The translations under genes and the position numbers were made by a program. Shown here piece after piece: positions 14,345-22,058 of a stretch of 44,941 bases of DNA (within the stretch, counting starts at the first letter, position 1; every line of letters starts with the position of its first letter). Source of the DNA: an uncultured Eubacteriales bacterium (GTDB lineage: Bacteria; Bacillota; Clostridia; Christensenellales; Aristaeellaceae); assembly GCA_902790525.1 (NCBI GenBank), contig CADASI010000027.1, forward strand, positions 1-44,941. Reading direction: 5' to 3'. The notes under the pieces are model-generated. The model saw only the letters and a list, made by a program, of their open reading frames with translations. It was not told the origin of the DNA and searched no databases.

Positions 14345-15612
14345 ATGTGACCATCCATCCCGGAAGGCTATCGGGGACCGTGCGGGTGCCGGCGTCCAAG
14401 TCCGCCGCCCACCGGGCGCTGATTGCCGCGGCGCTGTCGGACGGGCTGACTACCGTGCACATCGATGCGCTCAACGACGACATCGAGGCCACGCTGGAGT
14501 GCCTGACGGCCCTGGGCGCGCTGATCGACTACGATGAACGCAAGGGGCGGCTGATCGTGCGGCCCGTCGACGGCGCGCCGGGCCTGAAGCGGCATTTGGA
14601 GGGGCTCGCGGGCAAGGCTTCCTCCCATGTGGATTATAGCGAACCCCTCGACCTGGACTGCGGCGAGAGCGGCTCCACGCTGCGCTTCCTGCTGCCGGTG
14701 GCCTGCGCGCTGGGGGCCAGGGCCCGGTTCACCGGGCGCGGGCGGCTGCCGGAGCGCCCCAACCGGGCGCTGACGGAGGCCCTGCGGGCCCACGGCGCGG
14801 CCATCGACGCCGACACCCTGCCGATGAACGTCGCCGGGGGTCTGCGCGGGGGGCTGTGGACGCTGCCGGGGGACGTGTCCAGCCAGTACGTCACCGGGCT
14901 GCTGTTCGCGCTGCCGCTTTTGCGGGAGGACAGCATGATCCGGCTGACCACGCCGCTTCAGTCCGCGGGCTACGTGGACATGACGCTTGAGACGCTTCGG
15001 GACTTCGGCATCGAGGTCATTCCGACGGACGACGGCTGGCGCGTGCCCGGAGGTCAGATCTACCGCACCCCGGAGGACGTGTTCGTCGAGGGCGACTGGT
15101 CCGCGGCGGCCTTCTGGCTGGCGGCGAACGCCATGGGGTCCGGGGTCGACGTGACGGGCGTGTCCCGCCGCACGGCGCAGGGGGACAGGGCGGTTGAGGA
15201 CCTGCTGGGACAGGCAATGATCGACGCCTCCAACGTGCCCGACCTGGTGCCCGCGCTGGCTGTCGCGGCGGCGGTGCGGCCCCAGCGGACGGTCATCACC
15301 GGGGCGGCGCGGCTGCGGCTCAAGGAGAGCGACCGGCTTCGGGCAGTGGCGGACATGCTCTCGGCGCTGGGCGGGGCGGTCGAGGTCACATCGGACGGGC
15401 TGGTCATCGACGGCGGCGGGCCCCTGCGCGGCGGCACGGTGGACGGCTTTGGCGACCATCGCATCGTGATGGCCGCGGCGATACTGGCCACCCGCGCCGA
15501 CGGGCCGGTGGCGATCACCGGCGCGCAGGCGGTGTCCAAGTCGTATCCGGATTTCTTCGAGCATTTCAGGGCGTTGGGAGGGAGCGTCGATGTCCAACCT
15601 GCTGGGCGATAA
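14341..15612 (+). CDS. aroA: 3-phosphoshikimate 1-carboxyvinyltransferase (EPSP synthase)
   Basis: A 423-residue enzyme transferring enolpyruvate from PEP to shikimate-3-phosphate. Visible motifs are PASKSAAHRALIAAALSDG at the N-terminus (catalytic Lys), CGESGSTLRFLLPV, the SSQYVTGLLFALPLL segment, LKESDRLRAVADML and GDHRIVMAAAILA. The start is GTG overlapping the aroB stop. The end overlaps the aroC start by 23 bases. Length and motifs are complete, so the enzyme should be functional. Confidence 0.95.
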   Translation: MNVTIHPGRLSGTVRVPASKSAAHRALIAAALSDGLTTVHIDALNDDIEATLECLTALGALIDYDERKGRLIVRPVDGAPGLKRHLEGLAGKASSHVDYSEPLDLDCGESGSTLRFLLPVACALGARARFTGRGRLPERPNRALTEALRAHGAAIDADTLPMNVAGGLRGGLWTLPGDVSSQYVTGLLFALPLLREDSMIRLTTPLQSAGYVDMTLETLRDFGIEVIPTDDGWRVPGGQIYRTPEDVFVEGDWSAAAFWLAANAMGSGVDVTGVSRRTAQGDRAVEDLLGQAMIDASNVPDLVPALAVAAAVRPQRTVITGAARLRLKESDRLRAVADMLSALGGAVEVTSDGLVIDGGGPLRGGTVDGFGDHRIVMAAAILATRADGPVAITGAQAVSKSYPDFFEHFRALGGSVDVQPAGR

Positions 15613-16663
15613 CTACCGGCTGATGATCTTCGGCCAGAGCCATTCCCCGATGATCGGCGGGGTGATCGAGGGCGTGCCCGCGGGGGTGGCGCCCGACATG
15701 GACTTCATACGCGCGTTCATGGCGCGGCGCGCGCCGGGCGGGGCGCTGTCCACGGCCCGGAAGGAGGCGGATATACCGGAGATCGTGTCCGGGCTCAACG
15801 AGTGGGGCCGCACCTGCGGCGCGCCGCTGGCCTTCCTGATCAAAAACGCCGACCATCACAGCCGGGACTACGCCGATCTGCGGGACGTGCCCCGGCCCGG
15901 CCACGCGGACTACACCGCCGCTATAAAGTTCGGCGGGGAGAACGACATCCGCGGCGGCGGGCAGTTCTCCGGGCGGCTGACCGCGCCGCTGTGCTTCGCG
16001 GGGGCGCTGGCGATGCAGCTTCTGCGGGAGAAAGGCGTGCGCGTGAGGGCGCGGGTGTACAGCGTCGCGGGCATTCCCGACGCGCCGTTGGATATGGCCC
16101 GGCCCGATCTCGACGCCATACACGACGGGGCGCTGCCCTGCGTCGATCCCACCGCGGCGGCGCGCATGGCGGCGGCCATCGAAGCCGCCCGCGCCGACGG
16201 GGATTCCGTGGGCGGCGTGGTGGAGTGCTTTGCCACCGGCGTGCCCGCCGGGCTGGGCGACCCCATGTTCGACGGCGTGGAGAACCGGCTGGCGCGGGCG
16301 CTGTTCGGCATTCCCGCGGTGCGGGGCGTGGAGCTTGGCCTGGGCTTTGAGGCCGCGAACCTCCGCGGCAGTCGGCACAACGACGCCTTCCGCATGGACG
16401 GGGACCGTGTGGTCACCGACACCAACCGCCACGGCGGCGCGCTCGGGGGCATCACCAGCGGCATGCCCGTGGTGGTCCGCGTCGCCTTCAAGCCCACGCC
16501 CTCCGTCGCGCTGGCGCAAAACAGCATCTCCCTCGCGCGACATGAGGACGTGCCCCTCCGCATCCACGGCCGCCATGACCCCTGCGTCGTGCCCCGCGCC
16601 GTGCCCGTGGTTGAAGGGGTGGTGGCGTGTGTGGTTTACGATTTGATGAGCGGGGATCGGTAG
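15590..16663 (+). CDS. aroC: Chorismate synthase
   Basis: A 357-residue, reduced-FMN-dependent enzyme eliminating phosphate from EPSP to make chorismate. It shows the N-terminal FGQSHSPMIGGVIEGVPAG (FGESHG in many bacteria; the His is kept), RRAPGG, STARKEAD, RPGHADYT, RGGGQFSGRLTAP and SRHNDAF near the C-terminus. The QSHS and SGRLTAP variants fit the clostridial branch of the family as I know it, so loss of function is not suggested. It starts inside the end of aroA, so translation is probably coupled. Confidence 0.94.
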   Translation: MSNLLGDNYRLMIFGQSHSPMIGGVIEGVPAGVAPDMDFIRAFMARRAPGGALSTARKEADIPEIVSGLNEWGRTCGAPLAFLIKNADHHSRDYADLRDVPRPGHADYTAAIKFGGENDIRGGGQFSGRLTAPLCFAGALAMQLLREKGVRVRARVYSVAGIPDAPLDMARPDLDAIHDGALPCVDPTAAARMAAAIEAARADGDSVGGVVECFATGVPAGLGDPMFDGVENRLARALFGIPAVRGVELGLGFEAANLRGSRHNDAFRMDGDRVVTDTNRHGGALGGITSGMPVVVRVAFKPTPSVALAQNSISLARHEDVPLRIHGRHDPCVVPRAVPVVEGVVACVVYDLMSGDR

Positions 16664-16694
16664 AGATGGATTGAGTTTAGAGGATTGTTCGGGT

Positions 16695-16822
16695 GAATTA
16701 GGAATTAGGAATGAGGAATTAGGAATGAGGAATTAGGAATTGCAGAATGCCGGAGACCCGTCCTTGCGATGGCGGTAGCGGCATAATAGAATTCCTATCT
16801 CCTAATTCCTAATTCCTAATTC
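16695..16822. repeat. Inverted heptamer-repeat element (AATTAGG) between aroC and pheA
   Basis: Bases 16695-16741 are tandem AATTAGG/AATGAGG words. Bases 16790-16822 are the inverse words TAATTCC. The core between contains AGAATGCCGGAGACCCGT, nearly repeated at 40431 (AGAATGCCGGGAGCCCGT), and GGCGGTAGCGGC. The two arms could pair in mRNA. It lies inside the aro operon. Confidence 0.85.
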
Positions 16823-16860
16823 GACAGAGCTTTATCGACCATAGAAAAGGAGTGTAGATT

Positions 16861-18003
16861 ATGGATCTCCTGGAAATCCGCCAAAACATCGATCAAATCG
16901 ACGACCAGCTTGTAAAGCTATTCGTGGAGCGCATGGACTGTTCGCGCCGGGTGGCGGAGGCGAAGCGCGAGAGCGGCAAGGCCATCCGGGACCGGGCGCG
17001 GGAGCGCGAGATCGTGAACCGCCTGACGAAGGCGGCGGGGGAGCAGTACGCGCCCTACGTCAGCGCGCTGTACGGCCACATATTCGATTTGAGCCGCAGC
17101 CTGCAGTCCTCGGTGCAGCAGCGCCCGGGCAAGCTCTCGGAGCGGATCGGGCGCGCGCTGTCCGAGACGCAGGGCCGCGCGCTGCCCGCCCACGCGCTGG
17201 TGGCGTGCCAGGGTGTCGAGGGCAGCTATCAGCAGCAGGCTACGGAGAAGCTGTTCAACTACCCGGATATACTCTACTTCGACAGCTTCGACAGGGTGTT
17301 CAGCGCCGTGGAGAAGGGCATGTGCCAGTACGGCATACTGCCCATCGAGAACTCCACCGCGGGGTCGGTCTCGCAGGTGTACGACCTGATGGAGAAGCAC
17401 CACTTCTACATCTGCGGGGCGCAGAAGCTGAGGATCGACCACCGGCTGATGCGCAAGGACGGCGCTTCCTCCGCCCCCATTGCGGAGATCGTGTCCCACG
17501 AGCAGGCGCTGAGGCAGTGCTCCCGCTTCCTGGAGGCGCACCCGGAGATCAAAGTCACCCGCATGGGGAATACCGCCGAGGCCGCGAAGTACGTGTCCGA
17601 GTGCGGGCGGGACGACGTGGCCGCCATCGCCTCGAGGGTGTGCGCGGAGCTCTACGGGCTGGACATCGTGGACGACGCCATCAGCAATTCCGAGTACAAC
17701 TACACCCGGTTCATCTGCATCTCCCGGCACATGGAGATCTACCCCTCGGCGAACAAGATATCGCTGATGCTGAACCTGGCGCACGAGCCGGGGTCCTTAA
17801 ACGCCGTGGTGTCCCGGCTGGCCATCGCGGGCATCAACCTGCTCAAGCTGGAGAGCCGGCCCATCCCCGGGCGGGAGTTCGAGTTCCGCTTCTTCTTCGA
17901 CATGGCCGCCTCGGTGCGGGACCCCGAGGTGGTGCGGCTGCTGGGCGAGCTGGAGGCCCACTGCGACCGGTTCGTGTTCCTGGGATGCTACGATGAGAGG
18001 TGA
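16861..18003 (+). CDS. pheA: Bifunctional chorismate mutase / prephenate dehydratase
   Basis: A 380-residue protein for the phenylalanine branch. Residues ~1-90 are an AroQ-type chorismate mutase (LLEIRQNIDQIDDQLVKLF, later RDRAREREIV). Residues ~110-285 are prephenate dehydratase, with GSYQQQA, PIENSTAGSV and NYTRFICIS (the catalytic Thr lies in TRF). Residues ~295-375 form an ACT domain with the phenylalanine-binding ESRP motif, so feedback by Phe is expected. AAAGGAG precedes the ATG. A 198-base gap with a repeat element separates it from aroC; no separate promoter was recognised, so it is probably in the same operon. Confidence 0.95.
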   Translation: MDLLEIRQNIDQIDDQLVKLFVERMDCSRRVAEAKRESGKAIRDRAREREIVNRLTKAAGEQYAPYVSALYGHIFDLSRSLQSSVQQRPGKLSERIGRALSETQGRALPAHALVACQGVEGSYQQQATEKLFNYPDILYFDSFDRVFSAVEKGMCQYGILPIENSTAGSVSQVYDLMEKHHFYICGAQKLRIDHRLMRKDGASSAPIAEIVSHEQALRQCSRFLEAHPEIKVTRMGNTAEAAKYVSECGRDDVAAIASRVCAELYGLDIVDDAISNSEYNYTRFICISRHMEIYPSANKISLMLNLAHEPGSLNAVVSRLAIAGINLLKLESRPIPGREFEFRFFFDMAASVRDPEVVRLLGELEAHCDRFVFLGCYDER

Positions 18004-18007
18004 GCGC

Positions 18008-19249
18008 ATGCAGTACGGTCTGATCGGCGCGAAGCTGGGCCACAGCTATTCGCCCGCGATACACGCCCGGCTGGGCGACTACGACTACCGGCTCTACGAG
18101 CGCACGGAGGCGGCGTTCATCAACCTGATGGCCTCCCGGCAGTTTCGGGGGCTGAACGTCACCATCCCCTACAAGGTGGTGGCGTACGAGCACTGTGACG
18201 CGCTGTCGGACACCGCCCGCGAGGTGGGTTGCGTGAACACGCTGATCGTGCGGCCCGACGGCACGCTCTACGGCCACAACACCGACATCGGCGGCTTCAT
18301 GGCGCTGGCGAAGCGCTCCGGGGTGGAGATCGCCGGGAAAAAGTGCGTCATACTGGGCAGCGGCGGGGCCTCGATGACCGCGCAGGCCGCCTGCCGCCGG
18401 TTCGGGGCGCGGGAAATCGTGGTGGTGTCCCGGAAGGGGCCGGTGGACTACGCCGCGCTGTACCGCGACCACGCCGACGCGGAGGTGCTCGTCAACGCCA
18501 CGCCGGTGGGCATGTACCCGAACAACGACCAATCGCCCGCGGACATCTCGCGCTTGCCAAACCTGACCGGCGTGCTGGACGTGATCTACAACCCGGACAG
18601 GACCGCGCTGATCCTCGACGCCGAGGCCCGGGGCATCCCCTGTGCCGGCGGGATGTACATGCTGGTGGGCCAGGCGTGGGAGGCCGCGGAGCTGTTCACG
18701 GGCCGCGCCATACCGGACGCCGTGACCGACGAAATCTACGGTACGCTGCGCGCGGAGGCGCTCAACCTCGTGCTGATCGGCATGCCCGGCAGCGGCAAGT
18801 CCTCCACCGGGCGGATGCTCGCGGCGCAGATGGGCCGGGACTTCGTGGACTGCGACGCCGAGATCGTGAGGCGCGCGAGGATGACCATCCCGGAAATCTT
18901 TGCCAGCCGGGGCGAGGGGGCCTTCCGGGAGCTGGAATCGGCGGTCCTGTCGGAGGTCTGTAAGGAGAAGTCCCGGGTGATCGCCGCCGGCGGCGGCGCG
19001 GTGCTGCGCCCCGAGAACGTGCGCGCCATGCGGCAGAACGGCGTGGTGGTGTGGGTGAAGCGGCCGCTGGAGGCGCTGCCCATGGACGGCAGGCCGCTGT
19101 CCTCCGGGCGCGCGGCGCTCGAGGCCATGTGGGTTGAGCGCGAACCGCTGTACCGGGCCGCTGCCGACGCGGCCATCGACAACGACGGAGAACACGCGGC
19201 CGCCATCGCCGCGGCGAAGGAGGCGTTTTATGAAGCTGCTCATCGTTAA
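18008..19249 (+). CDS. aroE-aroK: Shikimate dehydrogenase - shikimate kinase fusion
   Basis: A 413-residue two-domain enzyme. Residues ~1-255 are shikimate dehydrogenase: SYSPAIH for substrate binding, NVTIPYK with the catalytic Lys, CVNTL, GHNTDIGGF, the NADP loop GSGGASMTAQA and NATPVGMYPN. Residues ~257-413 are shikimate kinase: P-loop GMPGSGKSS, DCDAEI, FRELES and GGGAVLRPENV, with an LSSGR lid near the C-terminus. It thus carries out two pathway steps, dehydroshikimate to shikimate to shikimate-3-phosphate. The start at 18008, five codons after the earliest in-frame ATG, fits the SDH N-terminus (MQYGLIGAKLGHS) and lies four bases after pheA. It overlaps aroQ by 20 bases. Confidence 0.95.
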   Translation: MQYGLIGAKLGHSYSPAIHARLGDYDYRLYERTEAAFINLMASRQFRGLNVTIPYKVVAYEHCDALSDTAREVGCVNTLIVRPDGTLYGHNTDIGGFMALAKRSGVEIAGKKCVILGSGGASMTAQAACRRFGAREIVVVSRKGPVDYAALYRDHADAEVLVNATPVGMYPNNDQSPADISRLPNLTGVLDVIYNPDRTALILDAEARGIPCAGGMYMLVGQAWEAAELFTGRAIPDAVTDEIYGTLRAEALNLVLIGMPGSGKSSTGRMLAAQMGRDFVDCDAEIVRRARMTIPEIFASRGEGAFRELESAVLSEVCKEKSRVIAAGGGAVLRPENVRAMRQNGVVVWVKRPLEALPMDGRPLSSGRAALEAMWVEREPLYRAAADAAIDNDGEHAAAIAAAKEAFYEAAHR

Positions 19250-19688
19250 CGGGCCCAACCTCAACATGCTGGGCATCCGGGAAAAGCACATCTACGGCGA
19301 CCGGGACTACGCCGCCCTGTGCCGCATGATCGAGGGCTGGGCCGGGGAGCTGGGCTGTGAGGTGGAGCTCTGCCAGTCCAACCACGAGGGGGCCATCGTG
19401 GACCGCATCCAGCAGGCGTACTTCGACGGCACCGACGGCATCGTCATCAATCCCGCCGCCTACACCCACACCAGCGTGGCGATACTCGACGCCCTCAAGG
19501 CCGTGCAGCTGCCCGCCGTGGAGGTCCATATCTCCGATGTCAACGCCCGCGAACCCTTCCGCCGCCTCTCCTACGCCGGCATGGCCTGCGAAGCGCACTT
19601 TGTGGGGATGGGGTTTGAGGGGTATCGGCTTGCAATGGTTTACCTTGTGGAGAAAATTGGGAATGGGGAATTGGGAATTGGGAATTAA
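19230..19688 (+). CDS. aroQ: 3-dehydroquinate dehydratase, type II
   Basis: A 152-residue dodecamer-forming dehydratase making 3-dehydroshikimate, the step between AroB and AroE. Motifs: NGPNLNMLGIRE with the catalytic Tyr in HIYG, SNHEGAIVDRIQ, NPAAYTHTSVAI and VEVHISDVNAREPFR. The start at 19230 gives the normal N-terminus MKLLIVNGPNLN. The last ~10 residues (GNGELGIGN) and the TAA stop are encoded by an AATTGGG tandem repeat, so the native C-terminus has been replaced or extended by repeat sequence. The catalytic core is complete before that point. Confidence 0.94.
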   Translation: MKLLIVNGPNLNMLGIREKHIYGDRDYAALCRMIEGWAGELGCEVELCQSNHEGAIVDRIQQAYFDGTDGIVINPAAYTHTSVAILDALKAVQLPAVEVHISDVNAREPFRRLSYAGMACEAHFVGMGFEGYRLAMVYLVEKIGNGELGIGN

Positions 19689-19740
19689 AAACGCGGCAGC
19701 CGCCATTTCAAATTCCCAATTCCCCATTCCCATTTCCTAA
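19655..19740. repeat. Inverted heptamer-repeat element (AATTGGG) overlapping the aroQ end
   Basis: AATTGGG/AATGGGG words at 19655-19686 are mirrored by AATTCCC/CATTCCC words at 19710-19735. The core carries CGCGGCAGCC (19692-19701), a motif also found beside the repeats at 22048 and 40502. It could act as a weak terminator for the aro operon, since no other terminator was seen after aroQ. Confidence 0.82.
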
Positions 19741-19758
19741 TTGTTTATACAACTTTGC

Positions 19759-19787
19759 TTGTAATCCGCGCTCTGATCCCCTAAAAT
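19759..19787 (+). promoter_or_regulatory. Promoter of glnN
   Basis: TTGTAA (19759-19764) and TAAAAT (19782-19787) are separated by 17 bases, about 34 bases before the glnN start. Confidence 0.55.
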
Positions 19788-19820
19788 GTTACCATCGACA
19801 CAAACGGGGGAGTGTAGCCC

Positions 19821-21926
19821 ATGAACGATCTGACCAAACGCTTTGCCTGCAAGGTGTTCGACCTTGGCACGATGAAGCAGCGCCTGCCGAAGGACACCTA
19901 CCGGGTGATGCTGCGCTGCATCCGGGACGGCAAGCGCCTGGACGTCTCGATTGCCAACGTGGTGGCCAACGCCATGAAGGACTGGGCCATCGAGCAGGGC
20001 GCGACCCACTTCACCCACTGGTTCCAGCCCATGACGGGCATCACCGCCGAGAAGCACGACAGCTTCATATCGCCCGTGAACGACGACGCGGGCGGCGCGC
20101 CCGGCGGCATCATCATGGAGTTCTCCGGCAAGGAACTGGTGCGGGGCGAGTCGGACGCCTCGTCCTTCCCGTCGGGCGGGCTGCGGTCCACCTTCGAGGC
20201 CCGGGGCTACACCGCCTGGGACCCCACCAGCTACGCCTTTATCAAGGACACGGTGCTCTACATCCCCACGGCGTTTTGCAGTTACGGCGGCGAGGCGCTG
20301 GACATGAAGACGCCGCTTCTTCGGTCCATGGAGGCCATCAGCCGCCAGGCGACCCGCATACTGAGGTTGTTCGGGCACGAGGGGGTCAAGGCCATCACCA
20401 CCGTGGGCGCGGAGCAGGAGTACTTCCTGGTGGACCAGTCCATGGTGGACGCCCGGGAGGATCTGATGCTCACGGGCCGCACGCTGTTCGGCACGCGCCC
20501 GCCCAAGGGGCAGGAGCTGGACGACCACTACTACGGCGTCATCAAGCCGCGGGTGCAGGCGTTCATGAAGGAGCTGAACGACGAGCTGTGGCAGCTGGGC
20601 ATACTGGCCAAGACCGAGCACAACGAGGTGGCCCCCGCCCAGCACGAGCTGGCCCCGATCTTCACCACCACCAACATCTCCGTGGACCACAACCAGCTCA
20701 CCATGGAGCTCATGCAGAAGGTGGCCCACCGCCACGGCATGGTGTGCCTGCTGCACGAGAAGCCCTTCAACTGCGTCAACGGCTCGGGCAAGCACAACAA
20801 CTGGTCCATCGCCACCGACACCGGCGTGAACCTGCTGGAGCCCGGCGCGACGCCCTTTGAAAACGCCCAGTTTCTGCTGTTTTTGTGCGCCGTCATACAG
20901 GCGGTGGACGACTATCAGGACCTGCTGCGCATCTCCGTGGCCACGCCGGGCAACGACCATCGCCTGGGGGCCAACGAGGCCCCGCCGGCGGTGGTGTCCA
21001 TGTTCCTGGGCGACGAGCTGACCGAGGTGCTGGAGGCCATCGAGAACGAGGCCGACTACAGCGGGCGCGACCGGCAGCAGCTCAAGATCGGCGTGCACGT
21101 GCTGCCCCGCTTCCCCAAGGACTCCACTGACCGCAACCGCACCTCGCCGTTCGCCTTTACCGGCAACAAGTTCGAGTTCCGCATGCCGGGGGCGTCGCTG
21201 TCCATGGCCAAGCCCAACATCGTGATCAACACGGCGGTGGCGGAGAGCCTGAGGCAGTACGCCGACCAGCTGGAGGACGCCGATGATTTCACCGCCGCGC
21301 TGCACAACCTGATACGCGACACCGTGCGCGCCCACAAGCGCATACTGTTCAACGGCAACGGCTACGACGGCGGCTGGGTGCACGAGGCGAACGCGCGGGG
21401 GCTTATGAACCTGCCCACCACGCCCGACGCGCTGGCGCACCTGCTGGATCGGAAGAACATCGACCTGTTCGAGGCCCACGGGGTCTACAACGCCGCTGAG
21501 CTGCGCTCCCGCTACGAGATACTGCTGGAGAATTACGCCAAGGTGATCCACATAGAGGCCGAGACGCTGATCGACATGGTCAACCGCAACATACTGCCCG
21601 CGGTGTCGGACTTCTCCGCCCGGCTGTGCCAAAACGCGCTGGCCAAGGGCAACTTCGCCGGGACCGCCTGCGGCTACGAGAAGGCCCGGGCAAAGGAGCT
21701 CTCAAGGCTGTCCGACGAGATCTACACCGGCGTCAACGTGCTGGCCGAGGCCGTCAGCGCCGCCGACCGGGTGGACGGCACCCTCGAGCGCGCCATGCAC
21801 TACAAGGACGACGTGGTCTCCGCCATGAACGCCCTGCGGGAGGGCATAGACGCCGCCGAGAGCATGATGCCCGCCGACGCCTGGCCGTATCCGTCATATA
21901 TAGATATATTGTTTTCGGTGAAGTGA
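19821..21926 (+). CDS. glnN: Glutamine synthetase type III
   Basis: A 701-residue ATP-dependent enzyme forming glutamine from glutamate and ammonium. The length (about 700) and the unusual N-terminal region set type III apart from the ~450-residue type I. Visible type III stretches include THFTHWFQPMTG, SFPSGGLRSTFEARGYTAWDPTS, GAEQEYFLVD (metal-binding Glu), HNEVAPAQHELAP, NGSGKHNNWSI and the C-terminal RNRTSPFAFTGNKFEFR. It has its own promoter and a strong terminator, so it is a single-gene unit downstream of the aromatic operon. No GlnR-type operator was recognised by eye. Confidence 0.96.
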   Translation: MNDLTKRFACKVFDLGTMKQRLPKDTYRVMLRCIRDGKRLDVSIANVVANAMKDWAIEQGATHFTHWFQPMTGITAEKHDSFISPVNDDAGGAPGGIIMEFSGKELVRGESDASSFPSGGLRSTFEARGYTAWDPTSYAFIKDTVLYIPTAFCSYGGEALDMKTPLLRSMEAISRQATRILRLFGHEGVKAITTVGAEQEYFLVDQSMVDAREDLMLTGRTLFGTRPPKGQELDDHYYGVIKPRVQAFMKELNDELWQLGILAKTEHNEVAPAQHELAPIFTTTNISVDHNQLTMELMQKVAHRHGMVCLLHEKPFNCVNGSGKHNNWSIATDTGVNLLEPGATPFENAQFLLFLCAVIQAVDDYQDLLRISVATPGNDHRLGANEAPPAVVSMFLGDELTEVLEAIENEADYSGRDRQQLKIGVHVLPRFPKDSTDRNRTSPFAFTGNKFEFRMPGASLSMAKPNIVINTAVAESLRQYADQLEDADDFTAALHNLIRDTVRAHKRILFNGNGYDGGWVHEANARGLMNLPTTPDALAHLLDRKNIDLFEAHGVYNAAELRSRYEILLENYAKVIHIEAETLIDMVNRNILPAVSDFSARLCQNALAKGNFAGTACGYEKARAKELSRLSDEIYTGVNVLAEAVSAADRVDGTLERAMHYKDDVVSAMNALREGIDAAESMMPADAWPYPSYIDILFSVK

Positions 21927-21935
21927 TGGACAGAT

Positions 21936-21980
21936 AATCATCGCCCGGGGATGACGTGAAATCCCCGGGCGATGATTGTT
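21936..21980 (+). terminator. Terminator of glnN
   Basis: A perfect 17-bp stem (21936-21952 with 21961-21977, AATCATCGCCCGGGGAT and its complement) has an 8-base loop and is followed by GTTTG. The U-run is weak but the stem is very stable. Confidence 0.75.
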
Positions 21981-22058
21981 TGCTGTTGAAGGAAACGGGG
22001 GACGAAAGAGGTCGTCACCCGTGACCCTGCTACCACAGGTTTCATGACGCGGCAGCAG

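Noticed and set aside
15590-16663. Chorismate synthase inactivated by GQSHS in place of GESHG
   Set aside because: The His and all later motifs are kept and the variant fits the clostridial branch of the family.
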